From: CAXQZU01 sp964228555
Lineage (GTDB): Bacteria; Planctomycetota; PLA2; JAEUHO01
Assembly (NCBI GenBank): GCA_964228555.1
Contig: CAXQZU010000047.1
Span: forward strand, 1-27,982
Length of the DNA: 27,982 nt
Direction: 5' to 3'
Under the pieces are notes generated by a model that saw only the letters and a program-made list of their open reading frames with translations, ran no database searches and was not told the DNA's origin. How positions within the stretch are numbered: the first letter of the stretch is position 1; each line of letters starts with the position of its first letter. Shown here piece after piece: positions 15,359 through 25,548 of this stretch. Made by a program: the position numbers and the translations under genes.

Positions 15359-16636
15359 ATGAAGTCGCTCGTGCTGCTCCCGGGGCTGCTGCTGTGCGCG
15401 ACGCTCGTGTGCGCGGGGGAGCCCGCACCCGCGCTCACGGCCGAGACGTACCCGGCGCTCAAGGCGGCGATCGCGCCCACGCGCGAGGAGTCGGCCTGGC
15501 GCGAGGTGGGCTGGCGGCCCACCTTCGGCGAGGCGGTGGCCGAGGCGCGCCGCACGCAGCGGCCCGTGTTCCTGTGGGCGATGAACGGGCATCCCCTCGC
15601 CTGCGTGTGAAACAACGGCGTGATCGCCCGGCGGGCGGTCTTCACGGATGCGCGGGTGCGCCGGCTGCTGGAGCGCTTCGTGCCGGCGGCCGACGAGGTG
15701 GGGCGGCTGCAGCGCGGGCAGGACCCCGAGAGCCTGCTGTTCCAGGAGGTGGCCGAGCAGGGCCACTACGCGGGCCGCACGGTGCCCAGCAGCACGCGCC
15801 AGGGCCTCTACGCCACGACGGTGGACGGGCGCCTGCTGGCCTCCATCAACCACAACGACCCGGCGCGCGTGGCCGCCATGCTGGAGGAGGCGCTGGCGGC
15901 GTGGGACGCGCTGCCCGAGGCCGAGCGCGTGCCCGCCGGCGGGTGGGACGGCACGGGCGACCTGCGCCGGCTGGAGGCGCGCTACCCCGAGGAGGGGCTG
16001 GTGCTGCGGCTCTCGTCGCGCGACCTGCCGCGGGATGCTGCGCGCGACCTGCCGCCCGGCAGCCCGGCACGGCCTGCGCCCGACTGGCGCGCCGCGGCGT
16101 GGAACCTCGACTACGTGTGGCTGCGGCGCGAGGAGGCGCGGATGCTGGTGCCCGAGGAGGCGCGCGTGGGCGCCACGCGCGAGGTGGCCGGCGCCGTGCT
16201 CGACCGGCTCACGCGCGTGTCGCTCGTGGACAACGTGCGCGGCCAGACCTACCCCGCGCCCAAGGCCAGCCTCCAGCGCGCGCGGCTCGCCAGCACGGTG
16301 ACGGCCGTCGAGGGCCCGCGCCTCACGCTGTCGCTGGAGGGCGAGGCGCACTGGGAGCAGGCGGGCCGCTGGCCGGTGGCGGGCAACGGCCCGCCCGTGG
16401 ACACGCGCCGTGGCTTCGAGGGCCGGCTGCGCGGCTCGGCCACGTGGGACAGCCAGGCGCAGGGCTTCGTGGCCTTCGAGCTGCTGGCCGTGGGCCTGCG
16501 CTGGGGCGGCACGCAGTACAACGCGCGCCACGACGACCTCGAGCCCAGCCCCATCGGCTACCTGTTCGAGCGGGCGGGCCGCGAGCCGCACGAGCGCGTC
16601 GCGCCGGCGGCCTTCTGGGAGTACGGCTGGCGCTAG
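15359..16636 (+). CDS. Candidate selenoprotein: secreted thioredoxin-like protein with in-frame TGA (Cys-x-Sec)
   Basis: The frame runs from ATG 15359 to TAG 16634-16636 and contains one TGA at 15608-15610 (codon 84). Reading TGA as selenocysteine gives 425 residues. Residues 1-19 form a signal peptide (VCA/GEP cleavage). Residues about 55-120 look thioredoxin-like: R-R-T-Q-R-P-V-F-L-W-A-M-N-G-H-P-L-A-C82-V-U84-N-N-G, then AVFTDARVRRLLERFVP. The last part resembles the FSDPEVAELLNENFVPV helix of the DUF255/thioredoxin_7 group. U84 would therefore occupy the redox-motif position. The remainder (residues 130-425) is beta-rich, has no family I recognise, and ends in AFWEYGWR. The start has GGAGG 8 nt upstream. 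Downstream of the TGA, codon use is unchanged and there is no ribosome binding site for a separate gene. Alternatives are a nonsense mutation or a sequencing error. A DUF1801 gene follows after 21 bases. Confidence 0.7.
15620..15645 (+). promoter_or_regulatory. Putative bacterial SECIS hairpin
   Basis: This sits in the coding region just after the in-frame TGA. The best fold is an 8-bp stem, GATCGCCC (15622-15629) with GGGCGGTC (15633-15640) including one G-U pair, closed by the triloop GGC (15630-15632). An alternative fold pairs GTGA (15620-15623) with TCAC (15642-15645) around a 5-bp inner stem. The loop starts 19 nt after the TGA and its first base is G. In E. coli fdhF the loop lies about 17 nt after UGA and has essential guanines. 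The triloop is smaller than in fdhF. Confidence 0.5.
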
Positions 16637-16657
16637 CCGCGCCATGGAGGATTGCAG

Positions 16658-17256
16658 ATGAACGCACGTCCCCTCACCGTCGCAGCCTGGCTGGCTGCGC
16701 TCTCGCCCGAGCGGCGCGGCTCGGCCGAGGTGTTGCTGGCCACGGTGCGCAAGCACCTGCCCACGGGCTACGCCGAGGGCATGGCCTCCGGCATGGTGGC
16801 CTGGCACGTGCCGCTCGCGCGCTACCCGGCCGGCTACCACTGCACGCCGGGCCAGCCGCTGCCCTTCGTGTCGCTGGCCGCCACCAAGGCGGGCTTCGCC
16901 CTGCACCTGTTCGCGCTCTACTGCGCGCCGCGCCAGCGAGAGGCCTTCGTGCGCGCGTGGAAGGCCACCGGCCAGCGGCTGGACATGGGCGCGGCCTGCG
17001 TGCGCGTGCGCGACGCGGGCGAGGTGCCGCTGGAGGTGCTGGGCCGGGCGCTGGCGGCGCTGCCCGTGGACACCTTCGTGGCGGCCTACGAGGCGCTGCT
17101 GCCGGCCAAGGTGCGCGAGCGCCAGGCGCGAGGGGCCGCGGCGCCGGCCAAGGCGAGCGCCAAGCCCAAGCCCAAGGCGAGCACGAAGGCGAGGCCCGCT
17201 GCCAAGCCCGCGGCCCGCACGCGCACCACGCGCCCCGCGCGCACGTCGCGCGCGCG

Positions 17257-17260
<4 letters not shown>
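16658..17260 (+). CDS. DUF1801-domain protein with histone-H1-like basic tail
   Basis: The 200-residue protein has two parts. Residues about 8-145 match the DUF1801 (YdhG-like) fold: RRGSAEVLLATVRKHLPTGY, G-M-V-A-W-H-V-P, LPFVSLAATKAGFALHLFALY and a C-terminal helix ending in LLPAKV. Family members have a frataxin-like shape, and some are called iron chaperones, though the biochemical role is weakly supported. Residues about 150-200 are almost only Ala, Lys, Pro, Arg and Thr (AKASAKPKPKASTKARPAAK), like the tail of histone H1. This suggests nucleic-acid binding or a disordered linker. The ATG at 16658 has GGAGG 7 nt upstream; a TTG at 16652 is less likely. It follows the candidate selenoprotein by 21 bases, probably in one operon. 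Its TAG shares CTAG with the convergent uup stop. Confidence 0.8.
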
Positions 17261-19056
<1,796 letters not shown>

Positions 19057-19062
19057 GCGGGC

Positions 19063-19068
19063 ACGCTA
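19063..19068 (-). promoter_or_regulatory. Candidate -10 element (TAGCGT), leaderless start
   Basis: TAGCGT on the minus strand ends 6 nt before the uup ATG at 19056. The divergent TACCGT for the methyltransferase lies 55 nt away, so the two promoters share an 80-base gap. Confidence 0.45.
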
Positions 19069-19123
19069 CGGCCGGGCCGGCCCGATGCCGCGCGGCGCGC
19101 GCCTGCCCCGCGGGCCGTGCCGG

Positions 19124-19129
19124 TACCGT
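19124..19129 (+). promoter_or_regulatory. Candidate -10 element (TACCGT), leaderless start
   Basis: TACCGT ends 7 nt before ATG 19137. It overlaps an in-frame GTG at 19128, so if it is a promoter, the ATG and not the GTG is the real start. Confidence 0.4.
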
Positions 19130-19136
19130 GGCGTCG

Positions 19137-20165
19137 ATGAGCGCCGTGCCGGTCCCCGCTGCTGCCGCGTCCCTGCTGCCGTGGGCGCCGGGCGATCTCG
19201 AGGAGGTGGGCTGCCCGGCCTGCGGCGAGCGCGCGCACGTGCACCGGCTCGAGGCCGCCGATGCGCTCGGGGCCGTGCCGGGCACCTGGCGCCTCGTGGC
19301 GTGTGCCGCGTGCGGCCTCGCCTACGTGCCCCAGCGGCCCACGCCCACCGCCATCGCACGTTGCTATCCCGACGGCTACGAGCCGCACGAGCCGGCGCGC
19401 GACGAGGCCGGCGGCGCGCGTCCCCGCCTGCTGGCGCGCGCGCTGCTGCGCACGGACCTGGGCTACCCGCCCGCGCCCTCGGGCCTGACACGCCTGCTGG
19501 CCGCGTGGGCGCGCCGGCGCCTGAGCGCGCGCCAGCGCCAGCGCTGGCTCTCCTTCGTGCCCGGCGGCCGGCTGCTGGACGTGGGCTGCGGGGCCGGCCG
19601 CTACCTCGTGCAGATGCGCGCGCTGGGCTGGCAGGTCGAGGGGCTGGACGCCTCGCCCGAGGCGGCCGCCGCGCTCACGGCCCGCACGGGCATCGCCGTG
19701 CATCGGGGCACGCTGCCGCACCCGGCGCTGCAGCCCGGCACGCTCGACGCCGTGACCTTGTGGGCCTCGCTGGAGCACGTGCACCAGCCGCGCGAGGTGC
19801 TGGAGGCGGCGCGCGCGCTGCTGCGGCCCGGGGGCATGCTGGCGCTGAGCGTGCCCAACCTCGCCTCGTGGTCGGCCCGCACCTTTGGCGCCGGATGGTA
19901 CGGGCTGGACCTGCCCCGGCACCTCGTGCATTTCACGCCCGCCACGCTGGCAGCGCTGGCACGGCGTGCTGGCTTCGAGGCGTGCGAGGTGGCGCAGGTG
20001 GGCCGGGCGGGCTGGATCCGCCGCTCGGTGGCGCGCGCCCGCCAGCTGGGCGTGCTGGCACCCGGGCTGGAGGCCCTTGCCTCGCGCCGCGCCAGCGAGC
20101 GGGAGGCGGCCCGCAGCGAGCGCGCCGGCGAGGCGGACTCGCTGGTGCTGCGCGCGCGCGCCTAG
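19137..20165 (+). CDS. SAM-dependent methyltransferase with N-terminal zinc ribbon
   Basis: This 342-residue protein begins with a probable zinc ribbon, C26-P-A-C29 and C56-A-A-C59-G. Methyltransferases that modify cell-surface sugars or secondary metabolites often carry such a ribbon. The class I Rossmann core follows, with motif I RLLDVGCGAGRYL (residues about 145-157) for the cofactor. Further motifs are VEGLDASPEA, TLDAVTLWASLEHVHQPREVL and RPGGMLALSVPNLAS. The segment DLPRHLVHFTPATL is typical of the glycan-associated group. The C-terminal 50 residues are Arg/Ala-rich helices. The in-frame GTG at 19128 would add three residues, but the promoter hexamer favours ATG 19137. No glycosyltransferase cluster is nearby, so the substrate cannot be told. 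It is convergent with the S9 peptidase, with 43 bases between stops. Confidence 0.85.
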   Translation: MSAVPVPAAAASLLPWAPGDLEEVGCPACGERAHVHRLEAADALGAVPGTWRLVACAACGLAYVPQRPTPTAIARCYPDGYEPHEPARDEAGGARPRLLARALLRTDLGYPPAPSGLTRLLAAWARRRLSARQRQRWLSFVPGGRLLDVGCGAGRYLVQMRALGWQVEGLDASPEAAAALTARTGIAVHRGTLPHPALQPGTLDAVTLWASLEHVHQPREVLEAARALLRPGGMLALSVPNLASWSARTFGAGWYGLDLPRHLVHFTPATLAALARRAGFEACEVAQVGRAGWIRRSVARARQLGVLAPGLEALASRRASEREAARSERAGEADSLVLRARA

Positions 20166-20166
20166 G

Positions 20167-20183
20167 GGCGGCCCGCGGCCGCC
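20167..20183. terminator. GC hairpin between convergent stops
   Basis: GGCGGCC-CGC-GGCCGCC forms a perfect 7-bp stem directly after the methyltransferase stop and 26 nt beyond the S9 peptidase stop. It could serve both strands. There is no U-tract. Confidence 0.4.
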
Positions 20184-20208
20184 GGGGCGCCTCGCCTGCG
20201 CGCGCGGC

Positions 20209-22314
<2,106 letters not shown>

Positions 22315-22403
22315 CGGGGCTCCTTCCTTGGGTCAGGGCCGGCCCGCGCGGGCAGCGGCGTGCGAGGGATCGTCCTGCGGCGGGGCGCGCGAGGCCAGCG
22401 TGG

Positions 22404-22425
22404 GGCCACCCGATGCGGGGTGGCC
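22404..22425 (-). terminator. Strong hairpin after hpf
   Basis: GGCCACCC and GGGTGGCC form a perfect 8-bp stem with a 6-nt loop, starting 4 nt past the hpf stop. No U-tract follows. It may end the hpf transcript or protect its 3' end. It is the main content of the 115-base gap before the S9 peptidase. Confidence 0.45.
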
Positions 22426-22429
22426 GGGC

Positions 22430-22822
22430 CTAGCGGCGTCGCGTGCCTGCGCCTCGCGGGCTGCGGGCCGTGCCGCGCACCGTGGCGCGCTGCGTGCGGT
22501 CGGGAAAGGCGGGCCGGGCGCGCTTGACGACGTGCGTCGCCCAGCGGCCCAGCTTGTGCGCAGCCAGGTCGATGGCCGCATACAGGTCGCTGGCTGCCAC
22601 CTCGATGGGCTCGGCCCTGGCACCTGCGCCCACCAGGCGAACGCGGCACACCTTGTCCTTGCCGCCGCGCGGGCCGTTGGCGTCGGCGAGCGTCACGGTG
22701 ACGCGCACGCTGGGCCGCTCGAGCACCGCGAGCCGCTCCAGCGCCGTCGCGACGCGCTCCTCGGCATGGCCGCGCAGGGCCTTGGTGAGCTCGAATCCCC
22801 TGGCGCGCACGCTGACCTGCAT
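22430..22822 (-). CDS. hpf: Ribosome hibernation-promoting factor / ribosome-associated inhibitor (HPF/RaiA family)
   Basis: This 130-residue protein has the beta-alpha-beta-beta-beta-alpha pattern of the family. MQVSVRARGFELTKALRGHAEERV is strand 1 and helix 1, VRVTVTLAD and DKVCRVRLVGAG are the strands, and the closing helix is VAASDLYAAIDLAAHKLGRWATHVVKR. It binds the 30S decoding region in stationary phase and blocks translation. It is of the short type, without the dimerisation domain of long HPF. Instead it has a basic tail of about 28 residues (rich in Arg, ending GTRRR). The ATG at 22822 is chosen over an upstream in-frame GTG at 22858 because GGAGG lies 5 nt before it and the family begins at this Met. 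It is divergent from the old yellow enzyme, across a gap with two inverted repeats. Confidence 0.9.
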   Translation of the reverse strand: MQVSVRARGFELTKALRGHAEERVATALERLAVLERPSVRVTVTLADANGPRGGKDKVCRVRLVGAGARAEPIEVAASDLYAAIDLAAHKLGRWATHVVKRARPAFPDRTQRATVRGTARSPRGAGTRRR

Positions 22823-22845
22823 GGATGCCTCCGTCCGTGGGTGTG

Positions 22846-22860
22846 CCTTGGATACCAAGG
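22846..22860. promoter_or_regulatory. Perfect palindrome CCTTGGATACCAAGG (candidate operator)
   Basis: Six-bp arms flank an ATA centre, 24 nt upstream of the hpf ATG, in the gap shared with the old yellow enzyme gene. The low GC content relative to its surroundings and the perfect symmetry suggest a dimeric regulator site. The regulator is unknown. Confidence 0.45.
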
Positions 22861-22876
22861 GCCGCAGGCCTGCACC

Positions 22877-22911
22877 GGCCCGCGACGGGGAGGCCCCTGC
22901 CGTCGCGGGCC
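22877..22911. repeat. 12-bp perfect inverted repeat between hpf and the old yellow enzyme gene
   Basis: Arms GGCCCGCGACGG (22877-22888) and CCGTCGCGGGCC (22900-22911) are perfectly complementary around an 11-nt spacer, which itself contains AGG and CCT. It lies 11 nt upstream of the TAGGCT -10 of the old yellow enzyme gene. It could be a large operator or a DNA cruciform that insulates the divergent promoters. Confidence 0.5.
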
Positions 22912-22922
22912 CCAGCCACCGC

Positions 22923-22928
22923 TAGGCT
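22923..22928 (+). promoter_or_regulatory. Candidate -10 element (TAGGCT) for the old yellow enzyme gene
   Basis: TAGGCT lies 19 nt before ATG 22948. The short leader contains GGAGG (22938-22942), 5 nt before the ATG. The arrangement matches that of the OPT gene. Confidence 0.5.
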
Positions 22929-22947
22929 GGTGGGCCCGGAGGCACGC

Positions 22948-24030
22948 ATGGACCGCGAGATCCTCTTCCGTCCCCTGCAGGTGGGCTCCATCGCCTGCCC
23001 CAGCCGCGTGTGGATGGCGCCGATGACGCGCGGCCGTGCCGAGCCCGACGGCTCGCCCAACGCGCTGATGGCCACGCACTACGTGCAGCGCGCCAGCGCC
23101 GGCATGGCCATCACCGAGGCCACGCCCGTCTCGCGCCAGGCCGTGGGCTGGGTGGGCGCGCCCGGCATGTACACGCCTGCCCACGTCGCCGGCTGGCGCG
23201 GCGTCACCGCCGCCGTGCACGCCGCGGGCGGTCGCATCGCGCTGCAGCTGTGGCACATGGGGCGCGCCTCGCATCCAGACTTCCACGGCGGCCAGCGTCC
23301 CGTGGCTCCCAGCGCCATCGCCGCGCGCGGCGAGACCGTCACGCCGCAGGGCACGAAGGCGTATGTCACGCCGCGCGCGCTGGAGGCCGCGGAGCTGCCC
23401 GCCATCGTGGCGTCCTACGCGCAGGCCACGCGCCTGGCCCGCGAGGCGGGCTTCGATGCGGTGGAGATCCACGGCGCCAACGGCTCCCTGCTCGACCAGT
23501 TCCTGCGTGACGGCAGCAACAAGCGCACGGATGCCTACGGCGGCAGCGTGGAGAACCGCACGCGCCTGCTGGTGGAGGTGGCCGAGGCCTGTGCGTCGGC
23601 GTGGGAGCCCGGGCGCGTGGGCGTGCGCCTCTCGCCGCGCGGCACCTACAACGACATGCACGACAGCGACCCGGCGGCCACCTTCGGCCGCGCCGCCGAA
23701 CGGCTCGCGGGGCTGGGCTTGGCATGGCTGCACGTGATGGAGGGCCTGCCCGGATCCATGATGCACACGCCCGGCGAGCGGCTGACGCCCGTGCTGCGGC
23801 GCGCCTTCCGCGGCGTGCTCGTGGCCAACGGCGGCTACGACGCGGCCTCGGGCGCGCATGTGCTGGAGCGGGGCGAGGCCGACGCCGTGGCCTTTGGCGT
23901 GCCGTTCCTGGCCAACCCCGACCTGCCCGTGCGGCTGCGCCGGGGTGCGCCCCTCAACCCGCCCGACTTCGCCACCTTCTACGGGGGCGGGGCCAAGGGC
24001 TACACGGACTACGCGCCACTTGGGTCTTGA
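22948..24030 (+). CDS. Old yellow enzyme family NADH:flavin oxidoreductase
   Basis: This 360-residue FMN-dependent ene-reductase is of the N-ethylmaleimide/xenobiotic reductase class. The TIM-barrel starts with LFRPLQVGSIACPSRVWMAPMTRGRA. Other landmarks are LQLWHMGRASHPDF, the substrate-binding pair His175/Asn178 in EIHGAN, the family signature LLDQFLRDGSNKRTDAYGGS, and the FMN phosphate region around V-A-N-G-G-Y and the segment following it. It reduces activated alkenes or electrophiles in the cytoplasm with NAD(P)H, and is usually linked to detoxification of reactive electrophiles. ATG 22948 has a strong ribosome binding site. The frame stays open upstream, but that part covers the promoter region. 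A TetR/NemR-type operator-like site lies directly after its stop codon, not before the gene. Confidence 0.93.
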   Translation: MDREILFRPLQVGSIACPSRVWMAPMTRGRAEPDGSPNALMATHYVQRASAGMAITEATPVSRQAVGWVGAPGMYTPAHVAGWRGVTAAVHAAGGRIALQLWHMGRASHPDFHGGQRPVAPSAIAARGETVTPQGTKAYVTPRALEAAELPAIVASYAQATRLAREAGFDAVEIHGANGSLLDQFLRDGSNKRTDAYGGSVENRTRLLVEVAEACASAWEPGRVGVRLSPRGTYNDMHDSDPAATFGRAAERLAGLGLAWLHVMEGLPGSMMHTPGERLTPVLRRAFRGVLVANGGYDAASGAHVLERGEADAVAFGVPFLANPDLPVRLRRGAPLNPPDFATFYGGGAKGYTDYAPLGS

Positions 24031-24046
24031 ATAGACCATTCAGTCT
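24031..24046. promoter_or_regulatory. NemR/TetR-type operator-like motif
   Basis: The site, AGACCATTCAGTCT with flanking AT-rich bases, starts right after the old yellow enzyme stop. AGAC and GTCT are inverted. Operators of this look (AGACC-N4-GGTCT) are bound by TetR-family regulators such as NemR, which control old yellow enzymes in other bacteria. Here the symmetry is imperfect and no tetR gene is in the window. Confidence 0.35.
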
Positions 24047-24070
24047 GTAATAGCGTGTCGCTGGGCGGCG

Positions 24071-24090
24071 GGCCCGCAAGCAGGGCCTTT
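24071..24090 (+). terminator. Possible terminator of the old yellow enzyme gene
   Basis: GGCCC and GGGCC form a 5-bp stem with a 7-nt loop, followed by TTT. The stem is weak and the T-run short. It lies 41 nt after the stop. Confidence 0.3.
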
Positions 24091-24129
24091 CGTCCCTGAG
24101 TGCGGCCTGGCTCGCACGGGCACAAAGCC

Positions 24130-24157
24130 TTGGGCCGTGCGTATCGTGGGCTAGTCT
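24130..24157 (+). promoter_or_regulatory. Candidate promoter TTGGGC-N16-TAGTCT
   Basis: A -35-like TTGGGC (24130-24135) is followed after 16 nt by TAGTCT (24152-24157). The leader to the barrel gene ATG (24236) would be about 70 nt. Confidence 0.35.
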
Positions 24158-24174
24158 CCGACGCTTCGGCCCTG

Positions 24175-24196
24175 CCGCCCCGCCTAGGCCGGGCGG
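24175..24196. repeat. Imperfect 22-nt palindrome in the barrel gene leader
   Basis: CCGCCC and GGGCGG flank an inner GCCTAGGC palindrome, with one C-C mismatch on each side. It lies within the predicted leader. It could be an operator, an RNA hairpin or the end of the upstream transcript. Confidence 0.35.
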
Positions 24197-24235
24197 CGTG
24201 CCTCCATCCTGGGCCGCACCGACGGAGTACGACAC

Positions 24236-25399
24236 ATGCGCATTCGCCACCCTTGGATGACGAGCACGCTGGCGTTGGTCTGCGCGCTGGCCGCCTTCGC
24301 GCAAGCCGACGACGCCCCTCCGGCTCCGGCCGAGCCGGCCGTGCCCGCCGTGGAGACCGTGCCCGCCGTCGAGGCCGCTCCGGCCGGTGCCGAGCAGGCT
24401 GCGCCCGTGCCCGAGGGCCCCAAGCCCGCGCAGCCCGCGATTCCCGAGCCCGCGGCCCCGCCGCCGGCCGCGCCCTGCCTGCCCGAGAGCATCACGGTGT
24501 GCCCGCCGCAGTGCCTCGCGCCCTGCGCCAAGCGCTGGACCATGGGCTTGGCGGGCGGCGCGTCGTGGATGGACTCGCCCGCGGGCATCGTGGGCCTGGA
24601 GCCGGCGCCCGCCAACCCCCTCGAGTGGGGCACTCTGGAGTACCCCGCCGCCTTCGCCGGCCGCGGCAGCCTCGCCTACCGCGCAGGCGGCCGCTGGGGC
24701 GTCTCGGTGCGCGGCACCTACTGGGGCAAGACCGATGACGAGGGCACGGACGCCGGCAACTGGCTGTCGGCCAGCGCGCCCGGTGATACCGACCTCTCCC
24801 GTCCCCTGGCAGGCTCGCTCTCCGGCGAGCTCACGCTGTGGGACGTGGGCGCGGGCTTCTGGTTCGAGTGGTGCTGCAGCCCCTGCACGGTGTTCGTGGC
24901 GGGCTTCGGCGGCCGCCTTGCGCGCCTTGACGAGAGCGTGCGCCTCGACTTTGCCGTCACCGATGTGGGCCCTGCCACCTCCGGCTCGCTCGCGTCGGAC
25001 GTGGAGAACGAGCTGCTGCTGGCCGAGGTCTCGCTGGGCTGGCGCTGGGTGGCCGGCTCGCGCTGCACGCTGGGGTTCACCGTCACCGGCCTCGTGGGCG
25101 GTGTCACCTCCGACGTGGACGTGAGCGACGAGAACGTCTTCACGAGCGGCGTGCACGCGGGTGGCCGCAAGGACGAGGACACCACCTACGGCCTGCAGCT
25201 GGACCTCGTCTCCGAGTGGCGCATGAGCTCGCGCTGCGGCCTCACCGTGGGCTACAGCCTGCTGTGGCTGGACAACATCCAGCGCGCCTCGACGGCCCTG
25301 GACCTCAGCCAGAGCGGCACCGGCGCCGTGCAGGCGGCCTCGACGCCCGAGGACTTCGTCGCCCACGCCCTGCTGGTGGGCATCTCCTTCGACTTCTGA
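24236..25399 (+). CDS. Outer-membrane beta-barrel protein with Pro/Ala-rich linker
   Basis: The 387-residue protein has a signal peptide (residues 1-24, ending LAAFAQA/DD). A linker of Ala, Pro, Glu and Val runs to about residue 80, then a Cys cluster CLPESITVCPPQCLAPC (residues about 81-97). The rest shows alternating strands typical of an outer-membrane barrel (TMGLAGGASWMDS, GRGSLAYRAGGRWGVSVRGTYWG, LLAEVSLGWRWVAG, TYGLQLDLVSEWRMS). It ends in LLVGISFDF, with a C-terminal Phe as preferred by the barrel assembly machinery. The Pro-rich linker could span a periplasmic layer, and the Cys residues could cross-link. The ATG has GGAG 9 nt upstream. It is unrelated in sequence to the barrel at 7.3-8.3 kb but has the same signal-linker-barrel design. 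The substrate is unknown. Confidence 0.75.
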   Translation: MRIRHPWMTSTLALVCALAAFAQADDAPPAPAEPAVPAVETVPAVEAAPAGAEQAAPVPEGPKPAQPAIPEPAAPPPAAPCLPESITVCPPQCLAPCAKRWTMGLAGGASWMDSPAGIVGLEPAPANPLEWGTLEYPAAFAGRGSLAYRAGGRWGVSVRGTYWGKTDDEGTDAGNWLSASAPGDTDLSRPLAGSLSGELTLWDVGAGFWFEWCCSPCTVFVAGFGGRLARLDESVRLDFAVTDVGPATSGSLASDVENELLLAEVSLGWRWVAGSRCTLGFTVTGLVGGVTSDVDVSDENVFTSGVHAGGRKDEDTTYGLQLDLVSEWRMSSRCGLTVGYSLLWLDNIQRASTALDLSQSGTGAVQAASTPEDFVAHALLVGISFDF

Positions 25400-25407
25400 T
25401 CCCGGCC

Positions 25408-25423
25408 GCGGCCGCGAGGCCGC
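25408..25423 (+). terminator. GC hairpin with GNRA loop after the barrel gene
   Basis: GCGGCC-GCGA-GGCCGC forms a perfect 6-bp stem with a GCGA tetraloop, 8 nt after the TGA stop. There is no U-tract. Confidence 0.35.
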
Positions 25424-25490
25424 TGCAGGCGATCTCCTTCCCTAGACCCTTTCCCGGCCGACCGATTCGCACGACCTGAACCATGCGCAT

Positions 25491-25508
25491 CCGGCGGCTT
25501 GCCGCCGG
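25491..25508 (+). promoter_or_regulatory. Leader hairpin before the TIG/FG-GAP lipoprotein gene
   Basis: CCGGCGG-CTTG-CCGCCGG forms a perfect 7-bp stem with a four-base loop, 40 nt upstream of the chosen ATG. It lies just after an alternative in-frame ATG (25483). It may be a leader structure that affects start choice or mRNA stability. Confidence 0.35.
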
Positions 25509-25548
25509 CGACGCGCGCCGGGCCCTGGCCCGGACGGAGGACCTAGCC

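Noticed and set aside
15359..15418. Lipoprotein signal on the candidate selenoprotein
   Set aside because: Cys13 and Cys18 lie in the hydrophobic segment, but the residues before them do not fit a lipobox. Cleavage by signal peptidase I after VCA is more likely.
15620..16636. A separate gene starting at GTG 15620 after the TGA
   Set aside because: No ribosome binding site or -10 hexamer precedes the GTG. The product would lack a signal peptide, and the preceding frame would be a short orphan ending inside a thioredoxin-like motif. One recoded gene explains the data better, though a disabled gene cannot be excluded.
24031..24235. tRNA or small RNA gene in the largest intergenic gap
   Set aside because: No cloverleaf or known RNA motif could be traced. 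The gap is accounted for by an operator-like motif, a weak terminator, a promoter and a palindrome.
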